Of a stretch of 64,000 nucleotides of DNA, positions 22,068-34,154 are shown in pieces; position 1 is the first letter of the stretch; each line of letters starts with the position of its first letter. Source of the DNA: Mactra quadrangularis (Eukaryota > Mollusca > Bivalvia > Venerida > Mactridae). The stretch spans positions 24,578,011 through 24,642,010 of the forward strand of contig CM046297.1 of the NCBI GenBank assembly GCA_025267735.1, given 5' to 3'. The position numbers and the translations under genes are program-made. The notes beneath the pieces are model-generated. The model did no database searches and was not told where the DNA came from. It saw nothing but the letters and a program-made list of their open reading frames with translations.

Positions 22068-22430
22068 ATAGCTTATATGCTATTTTTGTTGTATCAATTA
22101 TCATTGTGTGTGATAAGTGATAAACAAAACATAAAGCAAAACTAAAAAGCATTTCAAAATAAATGGTATGTAATTTTTTTATAAAACCTAATGTAGTAGG
22201 CTTTCAAAAGTGAAAATGTCTCCAAGCTTTTGATGGGTACTGTAATACTATGTAAGTAGAGTATGATAGATCTTTGATCTGTAAAACAGCAGACATATGT
22301 ACATGTTATTTTGATGGTTGATCACATTAAAATGAAAAAGCTATAATTGATAGATTATCCTTCTTTTTAATGGATTTTACTAAATTAACACATTTTAGCT
22401 AGACTATTTGGAGAATCATGGGGCTATCCT

Positions 22431-22690
22431 TCTCAGTCATTCATCGGCATTGGCGTTGGCGTAACACTTCTTGGTTAAGTTTTTAGGTGCAACATTTCTA
22501 TATGTTTTATATCTTTGCAACTACTGGAGGAATTCACTTGAAACTTTGTACTTGTTTTCAGGATAACAGTTGGAGGTCAAATACTGAATTGTATAAGTTT
22601 TGCTTAAACTTGACTGAATTATGGCCCTTTTATTCTTAAAAGTTCTGAGTAGGAAGTTTTGCATGTAAATTTTTTAACTTCAAGCAATAA
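22431..22690 (+). mobile_element. fragment of a GC-minisatellite/AT-unit element (S)
   Basis: CATCGGCATTGGCGTTGGCG followed by TAACACTTCTTGGTTAAGTT and AT-rich sequence resembles the 5' part of the element at 46764. Its 3' end is absent. Confidence 0.45.
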
Positions 22691-23949
22691 AAGTATTTAA
22701 TTTATATTTCACTTATCCCAATTCGTATGATTTGGCTTATCTCAATTGGATTGCATACAAATTATTCATTTTGTTTTCACAAGCACCTCACAAAGTTGAG
22801 TGCACTGTCTTTGCACTGCTCTTGTTATTGGGTTATGTATACTCAGGCCAATTCACCTAAAAAGCTTTCAGGGACATTTTCAATTAACCGAATAATAGTG
22901 ACAGTCCTTATAAAAACTGAAAATGACAATCATAAGTCATTAAAATTACCCAATAAAAAAACTTTCCATTTTATGTATAATACACAAGTTTACATAAAAT
23001 AACCTAAAGCAATCATGATTTCTATTGTACAAATAATCAGGGCTGAATAAATTCTGTTAGTCTATAGTTTGCCTGAAGTTTGGTGTTTAATTCGTAAACC
23101 TAATATTGATTCCATGGGTCCTAGATTTCAAGTTAGGATGGGGGGTTGTGAGACAGTTTAAAGATTTTCAGTCTGGTTAATCTTGCTGCATTGTTTATGA
23201 CTAAGACAGAATTTTTTGGTTACATGAATATTTGATACCTTAGATTGCTTTGAGAATTTCTAATAAAGTTTTGCTTGTGTTTCCAGGTTTTCGGTAAATT
23301 CAATATTATCATGGAAGGCACTAAAACACTAAAAACTTGAAAGTTCTTGGCACTGATTTTTGTTGTTCCAACTTCCAAGTGATCCAGATTTTTTAGTTTT
23401 TTTGTTTGTTTTTGTTTGCTTCCATTTTGGTAGAAGTTTTCAGGACTGGTTTTGTAAGTTCAGCATTTTAAGGACCTCTAAAAGGGTTCTTTTCTTATAA
23501 TAAAGCTTTTTAAAATTAGGGAATTCAGTATTTTGAACGTTTTGATTATTTCACCCCTACTTTTTTGTTACATTGTTTTAAATATTTTGAAGGGCTAATC
23601 AAATCTGTATAGATCGCCTGAATCGACGGGACATAGTAAAATTTGATTTGGGCTAGTAAAAATTACACATAGTCAGGCTCGTTGGTAATTTTTTTTATTT
23701 TATTTAACATGATAATAAGTCAGGCTAGTGCTTGAGAATGTTTAAAGCAATGATTTTTTTTTGACCATATAATCACCAGCCATACTTATTCACACTGGGT
23801 GGCTATACAATTGAAATCTCCCATTTTCTTTCTTTTCCATATTTGAATAATTAATGCTTATTTTGGAATTGCTTAGGTGACTGTTTCTATTTTTTTCATG
23901 CTAAAAGGGATATTGTCGAAGGCTTCTTAGAGGGTACTGTTTGTAATTA
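22691..23949. other. no gene recognised
   Basis: AT-rich DNA upstream of the hyccin exons. It may hold the hyccin promoter or a 5' non-coding exon, neither of which I can point to. Confidence 0.35.
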
Positions 23950-24352
23950 CAGGGCTTTTTCAGGGGTTTTTGGGAAAAAGGCCCCAGCCCAAATTGGGAA
24001 TTTTTTACGCCAATTTGGGAAAAAATTATTGACAAATCAACCCAATATAGAACTTTCATCATTATTTTTTCTGTATTAAATCTTTATGTGTCTTACTTTG
24101 GTGTCTCTGAAAGTGTTGCAGTGCTCTAAAAGAGTTTGTTCTGACAGTTCAATGAGGCATTCAAATCAAATTCTCATGGATTTATTATTTTTACATGATG
24201 AAATCTTGTGGTTTCTTTTGTGGCATCTGGTTCAAAGGGAATTATTGAACAAGATTGGGATTTTTTTTCTTGAAATTAGGAAAAATGGTCATTATTTGGC
24301 ATTGGGAACGGGGCCCATATTCGGCCCCATGAGATAGGCTGAAAAGGCCCTG
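23950..24352. mobile_element. TIR element CAGGGC...GCCCTG
   Basis: Termini CAGGGCTTTTTCAG and CTGAAAAGGCCCTG are inverted, with internal inverted AAATTGGG blocks. Both flanks share AATTA, suggesting a decayed hAT-type target duplication. Confidence 0.55.
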
Positions 24353-24703
24353 AATTATTATAGTACATGTACCAGTGATATATTTTGCTTTTACATTTAA
24401 GTTTATTAAAACTGGCAATGCCATCAATGGCCTTGGAAAAAATGCTGATCTTGGCAAAATTGTTCTAACTATATACCACAGTAAAGTCGCAGTACATGAT
24501 TATATCTCATTTCATGAGCTGTTCAACAGTGTTTCTGATGTAAAAACATCGAGTTTCAGGTACAAAACAGTCATGCTAAGACCTTGAAATATTGTTTGAA
24601 CTCGATAGAAAAGCTGAAGACCTCGACAAAAAATCGCCACTTCGTGCTATTTAGTCACATAATGTACATATTGATGTATTTATTTCTGTTTATCTGCTTA
24701 CAG

Positions 24704-24766
24704 AATGTGTGATACAATGACACCATGACTTCCAAGGTGATAAGGGAATGGCTTGCAGAGTATAAG
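24704..24766 (+). CDS. FAM126: hyccin, first coding exon (CDS from 24725)
   Basis: Acceptor CTTACAG ends at 24703, so a 5' non-coding exon must exist upstream. Start ATG 24725-24727 lies in the strong context CACCATGA. The exon codes MTSKVIREWLAEYK and ends in phase 0 at donor GTAAAT (24767). This corresponds to the family's N-terminal VVEEWLSEFK. Hyccin binds TTC7 and stabilises the phosphatidylinositol 4-kinase alpha complex that makes PI4P at the plasma membrane. A seven-codon upstream frame (24706-24729) ends in a TGA overlapping the start as ATGA, which could dampen translation. Vertebrates have two paralogues (A and B); here I give only the family. Confidence 0.85.
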
Positions 24767-25601
24767 GTAAATAAAGTACAATGTTACAAAGGTTCATGTA
24801 TTATATGATAGGGTTGCAAAGTTTCACTTGAATGTTGATTTCATGCCATGCTATGAGGGACTTTGGTCAGTTATTTCCCCTTGCATACTGTTCAAATAGG
24901 TAAGTCCAATTAGTTGGATTACTCAGATTTTACCCTTACTTTTCAATGTCAGTTTGCCGAAATTAATCTTAAATCATTTTTTTGTAAATCATTTAATTTA
25001 ATTAACTAGAAAGATATTAGGTGAAATATTTTGTTACCCTTACATAGGACTTCAATGATAAAATCTGAGGATTCCAACTGTAAGGACCTACTTACCAATT
25101 GGATTGCTTCTGATTTTATCAGGGGAAGATAACTGACAAAAGTCCCTAATTCAAGTTTATTTCTTTTGATTGATTTTTTATTCGATTCATTTAATAGTAT
25201 ACTTTATTCAAAATATAGTTATACATTCATATGAGGTAAAAACTACCAGGGAAAGCCCTATATACATTGTATTTTAATTCTGGATTAAGTATGTTTTTAT
25301 GATGTACGCAAATGTTGGTTTTCTTAATTAAATGTTTTTTCGTTTAATGGCTTCGTTTAAAAGATCAAAACATACCCTCCTGCACAGGCTATACATAACA
25401 TTGTTTTGCTATGGCCTAATTAAGGTTTGCCTTTAATTTGATGTTCACTTCGATACACTTATCCATTTTGTATATCATAAAATATCACAGCTTAGATGAA
25501 ATGACGTGATCATCCTCTGAAGTTATCTTAATTAGGTATAAGGTCAGTTTACGGGCAGCTGATAATTAATTCTTTTTAATAATGAAAAAATAGTTCTATA
25601 C

Positions 25602-25869
25602 ATAGGCGGATCTAGTGGGGGGTCAGGGGGGTCTGGACCCCTCCTGGAATTTCCAAAATGTACATGTCCATTAGTGTATTTCTTGACTGTTAGTCATTTT
25701 TAAGTGTTTTGATGCAATTTTTCTCTGTGCTTAACATAGATTTAATGATTATGTAGTTTTTATTATTATGTGTATAATGTGGTTGTGGTTCAAAAGTTTG
25801 GACCCCTCTCCCCTAGAAAAAGTTTGGACCCCCCCCCCCCCCCGAAAAAAAATTCTGGATCTGCCCCTG
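25602..25869 (+). mobile_element. G-run MITE (GGCGGATC termini), copy 1
   Basis: Inverted ends AGGCGGATCTAG / CTGGATCTGCCCCT with long G and C runs next to them. The interior GTGTATAATGTGGTTGTGGTTC is conserved in copies at 35002, 49627 and 50624. Confidence 0.8.
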
Positions 25870-26394
25870 CTATATACTGGTCAAAGAGAGGGTCAGAACA
25901 CACACTTCTGAATCACAAGTGTATAGGTTATTTGTGACCACCAAATGATGTACATGGGTTTTGCCAATGATTTTAGATTTTTTGCACCCTTATAATGTCA
26001 ACCTTGATAATATGGAGAAAAGGGAATGTTTGTAAAAATGAATCAGAATGACCAACACTCAACCAATGCTAATTGATTTCAAGCTATGTTTAAAAAGTAC
26101 CAGTAGAAAAAAATCTATTATACATTTTGTATTTTGCGTAGGTGTTGCTGTTGGTCATTCAATTCACACAATGATTACATTGTAACAGATATCAGTTTCT
26201 ACTGAAAAACTGTAATTACAGCCCTAATGAAAATGTTCGTAATGACCTAAGGTCTGTACTTCTGTACAGTTGATTCCAGCAAAAGCCCATAAAGTACAGA
26301 ATGCATTTGTTTTGTTGGGTTAAGTGGCACATCAAAACAAAAAGGTTATATCGTGCTGAAACGGTTAGATAACTCTGTTATTTATATTTTTCAG

Positions 26395-26499
26395 GTACTC
26401 TCTAAAGAGGAGTTACATACGTACGCTGCTTCAATATGTCATAATGGTGATCTCATTATAAGTTTACATTTATTGTTTGATGAATTCCCCGAACCAGAG
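26395..26499 (+). CDS. FAM126: hyccin, exon 2
   Basis: A 105-nt phase 0-0 exon between TTTTTCAG and GTAAGT. It encodes VLSKEELHTYAASICHNGDL then IISLHLLFDEFPEPE, matching the family segment with [26 protein letters not shown]. It forms the first helices of the hyccin fold that packs against TTC7. A type B SINE starts only 43 nt after the donor. Confidence 0.88.
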
Positions 26500-26542
26500 G
26501 TAAGTGTAACTTATACAATTGAAGCTCTCTTGAACATCACAG

Positions 26543-26795
26543 CCTGGGTAGGTGGCGCAGTTGATAGCATGCCTGGATTTTGAAACCCACCCATGGAGGT
26601 TATACTCTTCCATGAAAATTTGACAAAAATGTCAATTTTCCTCCATTAATAAGGTATATGGAGAAGTTTCTGGCCTTGTGGAAGTGTTGGTGAGTACTGG
26701 TTATAGACAAAGGTCCAGGAGAGCTAGGTTAGATGCGCTGGACGCTGTAAAATGATCTAAAAATTTGTGTTGACACAGCATTAAACCCAGTATAA
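26543..26795 (+). mobile_element. SINE type B, copy 2, in hyccin intron 2
   Basis: The head CCTGGGTAGGTGGCGCAGTT lacks part of the B box. The body has AATTTTCCTCCATTAATAAG and GTGAGTACTGGTTATAGACA, and the tail is TTGACACAGCATTAAACCCAG. Confidence 0.85.
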
Positions 26796-29180
26796 ACTTG
26801 AACAACACCCACTGGGAGGGACTAAAAGGTGTTGCTGTTCAGTGGATATTGCTCTAAAGAGGTTGAATTCAATAAAAATTACACCTTCGGGAAATATCAA
26901 ATATCTGTTGTTAAGCAGAGGATTTGTTCTGTAGAAGGCTGCTCTGCAGAGGTTATAGAGTATATGAAGCTTTGAATGAGGCTCATTGGACTTCAGGCTT
27001 GACTTTAAATCTTGTGACGTAGGTTCCATTTAATCAGCATCTCTGAATTGAGTGCATAAGAGCTGAAAGCTTCTGATTCAAGTTAATCCTTTAGTTGTTA
27101 GGTTACAGTTTTTGATGAGGGAGATGTGTGAAAATTAAATTATTTGTTCAAAGGCAACTTTCCGTAAGCAAAATTCACTTGATCCAGTTAAAAAGACTCA
27201 TTTCAAGTCCTATGGAGGTTATTTTTACCAGGCATTTTGGTTAAACACATAAAAATACACAGGGTGGACCATTTTAGGATTAAAATCACAGTAATATTTT
27301 TTTCAGTGATAAATGGTTATACTTTAAACTCGGCTACGCACCATGGCTCATGGCTTATTCTGAGAATCAGTAGAACCGTCTGTCACGCATGACTGTCATT
27401 GGTTGTGAAACTGAATGATTAATCTTTACTTTAGAAAATGTACTTTCATATATTTTTGTTTAATAAATTTCAATCATTTTCTATGTTTCTCAATCAGTCA
27501 AATCTTGCATCCCAAGTAACAATGTCTTTGATTGGTTCTTTTAAACAGTAAGCTCAATTCTGATTGGTCCAATTTGTAATTACCCATAAATCTCCTCTGT
27601 CCAGTAATTAATAAGACAAGGACTGAGGAGAAGAAGAATAATATTACTCTCCATAGACGTCCTTCAAACTTTATGAATATTTTCTCTAATTATAAAAAAT
27701 TGAAAATCGTAAAATTTAATTTCATGATGTAAGTCGATACGACATTCGGTCGTAACCACTGGAATCTTGAGTAATAATGCAAAACTTTGTCGTATGATTA
27801 TATAAATTGTAATATGAGGTAAATTAAAGTCAATTTTTGTACTCATCTCACATCAGTAACCATGTTTTATTATTTTAGAAGATGAGTTGTTTTAATTATG
27901 CTTCCATAGCAACCAGCGGTATCCAAGGACACCTGAATTAGTTTTAATGATTCTGCGTGCTTTGTTCGCTGTGATGTGTGCTGGAAATAATCTGCTTATG
28001 ATTATGAATTACTACGAACTGTCAACTGATACACGTACATGTATACATTGGCTTTTTTTATCACAACACGGCACATCACGCACACAAAATCTGATTAAAA
28101 AACAAGTACTTCCAAGGGATGTATAATGTATACTTTGTCTAATTAAACTTTTGCTTCATTATACTTAAGACTTAACCCTGAGCAGTTGTATATTGCGGGT
28201 TTAGCGAAAAACTGTCCTAACTCATTATAAGAAGAGAGTGAGTTACAACCTTTTTGCGCTAAACCCGCGATATTGAGTTAATTGCTTATTCTTGAATCAT
28301 GATTTTGTTATTATGTAGAGGGAGTTCCGTTTTTTATCTATCTGGTTGAATGACATTTGATGACATTTTATCTAGATCTACAAGTCATTAGGATTGAAAG
28401 AAGGTTAATTACTTTTTATAATCATGTTTCTTGCTTCAGCAAGATCCGTGACTCTAGGGTGAATATCTGTCGTCATGAGGCAACCTGTCGTTGTTGTCGT
28501 GTCAAAACCTTATTACTTCAATTCCTAAAAATTTGAAGGTAAAGTTACGAGGTTTGGACTAGACAACAACTCTATGTCATTTTAATGACCAAGGCAGTTC
28601 AAGCCTTATACTTTCTTGAGCACAAGCACAATTTGTAATGTAATATTATCAACTAGCCTGATTATGGTATATGAAATCAGTAATTTTCACTCTCCCAATG
28701 CAATTTTCACTCTACCTAGGTTTTAGGCTTGTTGGTTAAGATGATGAGTGCAAGGTTGGGATAGTTAACTTTAATGAGAAACGATAAGAGCTGTATATAT
28801 GTGAACAGTAATAAAATATTGGTGAAGCCACGTTAAATATAGAGTACAAATGCCTTTGTTAGATATGATTTGTAGCCACGCCTACATAGACCCTTATTAG
28901 ACTAGTGACTGTTGTTGTACTTAAAGTGTTTAAACAAAACTGTTTAATGTCATTTTCAGGGATGTGGAATTCCTAGTTTCTCCACAGGTTAGAGGTCAAA
29001 ATGCACTTGTCCATAAGTTTGATATTCAAAAGGACATATCGAAAAATTAATATTATTAATAATAATAACTAATTGGCAATATTATTCAGTGAAGTTCACA
29101 TACCTGGTATGTACGAGTCGGACATATTGTGCATTGGAATTCCACACCCCTGATTTGATTTTTATTTTCTTTCATTTCAG
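26796..29180. other. hyccin intron 2, remainder
   Basis: Contains the single-copy foldback at 28189-28273. No other recognised element or exon. Confidence 0.5.
28189..28273. repeat. single-copy foldback around TTGCGGGTTTAGCG
   Basis: TATTGCGGGTTTAGCG and CGCTAAACCCGCGATA are inverted. The pairing continues inward (CTAACTCA/TGAGTTA) giving arms of about 35 nt and a loop of about 15 nt. Confidence 0.7.
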
Positions 29181-29315
29181 ATCCTAGATCCAATCTGTAA
29201 TCAGCTGTTTGAATTTTATCGTTCAGATGAGAAGGAACTACAAAGATTTTCATTGGAATTAATACCTTGTTTAGTTTGGTTATATTTAGCTTTTGTCAGC
29301 AAGGGAGAGAAAGCT
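29181..29315 (+). CDS. FAM126: hyccin, exon 3
   Basis: A 135-nt phase 0-0 exon between TTTCAG (ending 29180) and GTATGT. It encodes [20 protein letters not shown], then QRFSLELIPCLVWLYLAFVS and KGEKA. This is the most conserved hyccin block (family: [20 protein letters not shown]...FTLQFLPELIWCYL) and secures the identification. It is the third helix pair of the all-helical domain. The following intron is 25,032 bp and filled with repeats. Confidence 0.95.
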
Positions 29316-29369
29316 GTATGTATATTTCTGTTTTTTGTTTATATGTGTAAAATGTGTAAAACTCATTTT

Positions 29370-29682
29370 TTTGTTGGGTTTATCACCATAGCAACACATT
29401 GTATAGGTCATATAATGGCGGTCATTCAACCTACTCACTGTTCCTGGGAAGGCTAAATCTCTGGATTTAGTTGTTAATCCACTACTAGGCGCATACTTTC
29501 ATCATTGACTGACAACTGCCCTACATGATTAAGAACCATGGATAGGAGGGAGAATGGTCATAGAAATAATTTCACTACCAAGGTTCACGAAAGTATCCCC
29601 CCTTCTTCCAGGAATCAAACCCTCGACCGCTTGATCAGTAGACTTGCCTGCTACCAACTGAGCTAGCAGAGGGGCTATGTAA
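29370..29682 (-). mobile_element. SINE type A, copy 2, in hyccin intron 3
   Basis: Reversed head (GCTACCAACTGAGCTAGC near 29652) and tail at 29370. The flanks TGTAAAACTCATTTTTT and TGTAAAAATCCTTTTTT are an imperfect 17-bp target duplication. Confidence 0.85.
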
Positions 29683-30421
29683 AAATCCTTTTTTCATTGT
29701 AGTGAAAATATTAATTCAAAATGACGTCACTTTAAAAGAGATTTAACATCATCTAAGCATTATTATATTATTATTATATACCACATTTGTATAGCGCTCT
29801 TTTCATATTGAATATATGTTCAAAAGCTCTTAAAGAAAAAACAGTGGTCAATATTGTTAAAGATTATGAGCTCAGAAAGCTCACTCAGTGAAAAAAATTG
29901 ACCTTTTTCCAAAGTCAACGAATATCCTGTTTTTTTTTCAACCTGTTAACCTTTGTCATTACTTTATTATTCTTATTTATCAATACTGAAAACTTATTTT
30001 ATCTTATCTTAAAATGTCATGTATTTGTAGTTATTAAAGTTACAAAAATTATTTTGGTTTGATAATGATAGGTAAACGCTTAAAACAAGCAATAACTTGA
30101 CATTTTTAACATTTGTGCATGATTGTTTTACCAATTTAGTTATTACAGTAAAATTCTCAAAAGTATCAAATTTTGATTAAAAAACTTTACTACTTAACAT
30201 TCGGTGAAGGTCATTACAGCTGTTATGATTGTTTATGTTTTATATTAAAGTTTCTTCTTCATAGGTTTCAACTTAAATATCAACTTTTCTAAAACTTTCA
30301 AAACTTTATAGAAATATTTGGAAGCAGTAAAGCAATGTTCTAATGATGACTGTTTTAGTGTAATTTTAAAATACAACTGTATAATATGATGATTTTTTGC
30401 ATAAAAACCTTCCCCATTTGT
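29683..30421. other. intron DNA between two SINEs
   Basis: AT-rich, with a short ATT microsatellite near 29758-29785. No other feature seen. Confidence 0.5.
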
Positions 30422-30748
30422 TTGTTTTTGTTTTTGTTGGGTTTAATGCAGTAGCATCATATTGTATAGGTGTAGAAGGCGGTCAGTCAACCTACTCACT
30501 GTTCCTGGAAAGGCTAAATTATATAAAATATCTCTGGATTTAACTGTTAACCAACCACTAAGTGCATACTTTCATTGATCAGTGACTGACAACTGCCCTA
30601 CATAATAAGAATCATTGGTAGGAGGGAGAATGACCGTAGAAATCATTTCATGACCAAGCTCCACGAAAGTATGCCCCGCCCGGGAGTTGAATCCGCAACC
30701 TCTCGATCAGTAGACTTGCATACTACCAATTGAGGTAGCAGGACGGCT
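30422..30748 (-). mobile_element. SINE type A, copy 3
   Basis: Exact 12-bp target duplication TTCCCCATTTGT at 30410-30421 and 30749-30760. The head GAGGTTGCGGATTCAACTCC is read on the minus strand. Confidence 0.92.
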
Positions 30749-30760
30749 TTCCCCATTTGT

Positions 30761-31897
30761 AGTGGTATAGATGATTTTAGGGCATCTTTAGTTTCTTCTT
30801 TTAAAATTTCTCAAAAATAATAGGTCAGTTTGCCATAATATTTAATAAATTCATGTTCTTAATACAAATACTGTCAATTAAATTACAGGTAATTTTGAAT
30901 ATTTACCAAAAAAATCAACCAAATCTGAGAGCATGTGTCTTTAACCATCAATGATAAAAAATCTATTTTCAAACAAAAGTCAAAGAAATTTGATATTTAA
31001 TATGAAAAGAAAATTAAAATCATGCATGTAATAATTTCAAACATAAAATTCATTTTTTAAAATTTTTCAAGAAATTGAATCCAACGGAATGATGGGGAAA
31101 AAATAATCAAGGTTTTCAATAACGCAATTTTATTGCCATATATACACAAAGCTCTGTGTTATTTACTTGAGGGGAATATAATCTTCATGATGGGTAATGG
31201 GGGAAATTAGCAAATTTTATTGTCTGCCAACTATGTTTTATTATTGAATAATTTACGTTTTCTAATTTAGGAAAGTGACTATTCACTGCCTCGACATTCT
31301 TCATGCAGATTGCTGTTTCCCTTTGAAAACATTGATTTTTGCTGCTGTTTTGTTTGTATAAGTTTTGTGCAGCAATTATTTTACTTTTATAGTCAAGGTC
31401 TGCTATAAAGAATTTTTCAATTATTTCCAATATCATGTGATTTTTTGACGATTTTTTAAGCCCCAAATGTTTACCTTGAGGAGAAAAAGATCCTTCCTTA
31501 TATTATGACCATTCTACTATTAAGGCCTAATAATTATTTTGATGGTCTATATAGCTGGATTTGAAGAGAAAAGTCCAACTTTTTTTTACCATCCCAGATT
31601 TTGACGGTCTTGATTGCAGTCTTTATGACAATCTTTCATTAGAACCGGACATATGGTCATGCAGAATGCATTTTTTTACTGGACAGGTAGAGAGTTAACT
31701 GGACCAAAATAATAATAGCAACATGCTAAAATGCACAATTCATTTTAATGACTTGGCATGATACATGTATATCCTAAATTTTAATTAAATAAACAATGAA
31801 ACTACAAATAACAATTTTTATTGAATGTGGAAAATGATATCGTCGTACCACTCACAATCTAAAAGTCACTGGACTGCTGACAATTTCTGTGGACTTG
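30761..31897. other. intron DNA, no feature recognised
   Basis: The 93-codon minus-strand frame at 31185-31466 has no family resemblance or splice support and is not called. Confidence 0.45.
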
Positions 31898-32447
31898 TTT
31901 ATTAATTTATTTATTGGAGTTAACGCCATGTCAACACAATTTTAGGTCATTTTACGGCATCCAGCGCACCTAACCTAGCTTTCCTAGACCATTGTCTATA
32001 ACCAGTACTCACCTACCCTTCCACAAGGCCGGAAACTTCTCCATATTATCGGCTAGAATGCACTTTACCGGTACGCGCCTACTGCGCATGCGTCATGTTG
32101 CATTTTTCATTGAGTTGGTACTGACGGTGACGGTTAAAAGCGGGGGTTCGGGGGCGGCAGCCCCTGATAAAAGACAGAAAATATCATGAAATTAAAATAA
32201 AATCGCTTACCTTTCTATTCAAACAGGGTTAGGGTTAGGGTAAGGGTTATATTTCTACTTCCGGTGAATTACTACGTAACGGTAAAGTGCAGTAGCCCCA
32301 TATTATCTAATCAATGGAGGAAAATTGACATTTTTGTCAAATTTTCATGGAAGGGTTTAACCTCCCCTGGTGGGATTCGAACCCGCACCCCCTCGGACAC
32401 AAGTATCCAAATCCCGGCGTGCTACCAACTGCGCTATCGACCCGGTT
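31898..32447 (-). mobile_element. SINE type B, copy 3, interrupted
   Basis: A 15-bp target duplication ATTTCTGTGGACTTG lies at 31883-31897 and 32448-32462. The head is at the right (GGTCGATAGCGCAGTTGGTA on the minus strand). A 247-bp TIR element splits the body at 32051-32297. Confidence 0.93.
32051..32297. mobile_element. 247-bp Mutator-like MITE with telomere-like repeats
   Basis: Termini GGCTAGAATGCACTTTACCG and CGGTAAAGTGCAGTAGCC are inverted. The target duplication is exactly 10 bp, CCATATTATC, at 32041-32050 and 32298-32307. This length suggests a Mutator-like transposase. The interior has GGGTTAGGGTTAGGGTAAGG at 32226-32245 and a GC-rich block near 32150. There is no coding capacity. 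Confidence 0.88.
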
Positions 32448-32607
32448 ATTTCTGTGGACTTGGTCCTCAGTCCACTGGCTGAGTCAAAGACTGCCTGATT
32501 GTGCAGCTTTTCTGTAGTATATGGTGACTGTGGAACAGAGTCTTATACGGGTACATGTTGGTGTGATTTTGTTGTAAGGTTCTCCTCTTATTGTAACCCG
32601 ATAAAAA

Positions 32608-32745
32608 TCCATGGTCCAACCTGAGATTCAAATCCAGGACCTCTCAAGTCATAAGTGGACACTCTACCACGTCGCCATAAAAGCTAGCTTGAAGGCAAGG
32701 TAGTACAAATGCTGTATTATATCTCTGCTACATTATTACATTTTG
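32608..32745 (-). mobile_element. SINE type D fragment, copy 3
   Basis: TGGACACTCTACCACGTCGC and GCTAGCTTGAAGGCAAGG match 12952-13085 in the same orientation. Confidence 0.6.
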
Positions 32746-32782
32746 TATTATTAAGTTTCATGTTGATGTATGTTCACTGTCA

Positions 32783-33005
32783 GCCGCGGCCGTGGCGTAG
32801 TGGTTAGCATTTCTGACTTAAAATCCAGAGATCGCGGGTTCGAAACCCAGTCGCGGGAGGTCATACGCTGTACATGAGTTGTTGGCGTCGTTGTGGGGTA
32901 AGTTAGTACTGGTGATAGATAAGTGTCCAGGAAACCTATAGTAGGAAGAGCTGGCCGTCATGTATATGACCTATATATGTGTTGAATGTGACTTTAAAAA
33001 AAGAG
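32783..33005 (+). mobile_element. SINE type C
   Basis: A distinct tRNA-like head (GGCCGTGGCGTAGTGGTTAG ... GCGGGTTCGAAACCC) is joined to a body containing AGTACTGGTGATAGATAAG and TCCAGGAAACCTATAG, cognate to the type B centre. Confidence 0.8.
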
Positions 33006-33833
33006 AAAAAAAATGTTCACTGACTATGATGCAGCTATTACCGTTGGTCATCAGGTCACTGCAGGTTTCAACATTAAACCCTTCGTCATCAGGTCACTGC
33101 TGGGCTCAACATTTAAGGTAGTTCTATTGCCCCTAACAATCTATATTTGGGTGCAGGCAACTTGTTAATGGTGGTTGATAATAATAATATCTATTTGGCA
33201 TTGTGTATGCATAGTAAAATTACAAAGAAACACAAATATCACAGACATCATGTTGTAATTAACTATGTCAAGCACACCAACACCAGGGATAACACAAAAA
33301 AGGGCAAGCCCTTATTTCCATTGTTAAAGTTTGGTTTGGACATTTCAAATATATAGCTGGTTGTCTAACTGGTTAAACTACTTTAATAATTAGCATATAG
33401 CCCTGCCATTGTTATTTCACTAACTAGCTTCGCCTATTTGCAGCTGACACATTGGCTCAGCAGAATTATACCACTTTCCGACACCTGTTAGTAGCTTGTT
33501 ATTTCTAATCAATTTCTGAACTATTTTTTTGCTGTTTAATATTCATATTATCCCACCCACTCAGTTAATTACGGACACACAAATTAGGGTTTGTTTTGTT
33601 ATTACCAATAGTCCACCTGCAGGCTTGAGTTTTTATTCTCAGTGTTGGTATTTTCCATTTTGGTTCCAAGAGTGTTGCAAATTAGCTCTAAAAGTTGCTA
33701 ATTTGTTAGTCATACAGTTGAAGCAAAGAATAAACATAGCCTTATATGGACAAAGTTTTGTAAGAAAATTTCCCTGACGAAATTGTTCAAGAAGTAATAC
33801 TTAAAGGTACATTTACATGTTGTTGTATGTGGA
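33006..33833. other. intron DNA, no feature recognised
   Basis: Contains two near-copies of about 35 bp around TCATCAGGTCACTGC (33049, 33086). Nothing else was identified. Confidence 0.45.
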
Positions 33834-34120
33834 GTCGTGGTACATTTCGTAGCACACCTGGATTTAGAATCTCGGGTCCTAAAGGGGGTAGGGGTTCGAA
33901 ATCTACCCAGGGAACTTATGCCCTTCCATGAAAAATTTGGCAATAATGTCAATTTTCCTCTATTAATAAGGTATATGGAAAAGTGTCTGGCCTTGTGGAA
34001 AGGTAGGTGAGTACTGGTTATAGACAAGGGTCCAGAAAAGCTAGGTTATGTGGGCTGGACGCTGTAAAATGATCAAAATTGTGTTGACATGGTGTTAAAC
34101 CCAGTAAAAATAAAATAAAT
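33834..34120 (+). mobile_element. SINE type B, copy 4
   Basis: The body is intact (AGGTATATGGAAAAGTG, GTGAGTACTGGTTATAGACA, GGTGTTAAACCCAG). The tRNA head has lost its A box. Confidence 0.85.
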
Positions 34121-34154
34121 AAACATACATGATTGCAGAGTATCATAAAACAGT

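Noticed and set aside
31185..31466. 93-codon minus-strand frame
   Set aside because: AT-rich, no motif, no splice or start support, isolated within the intron.
32226..32245. Chromosome end or telomere fusion
   Set aside because: Only about three repeats, enclosed in a 247-bp element with intact target duplications.
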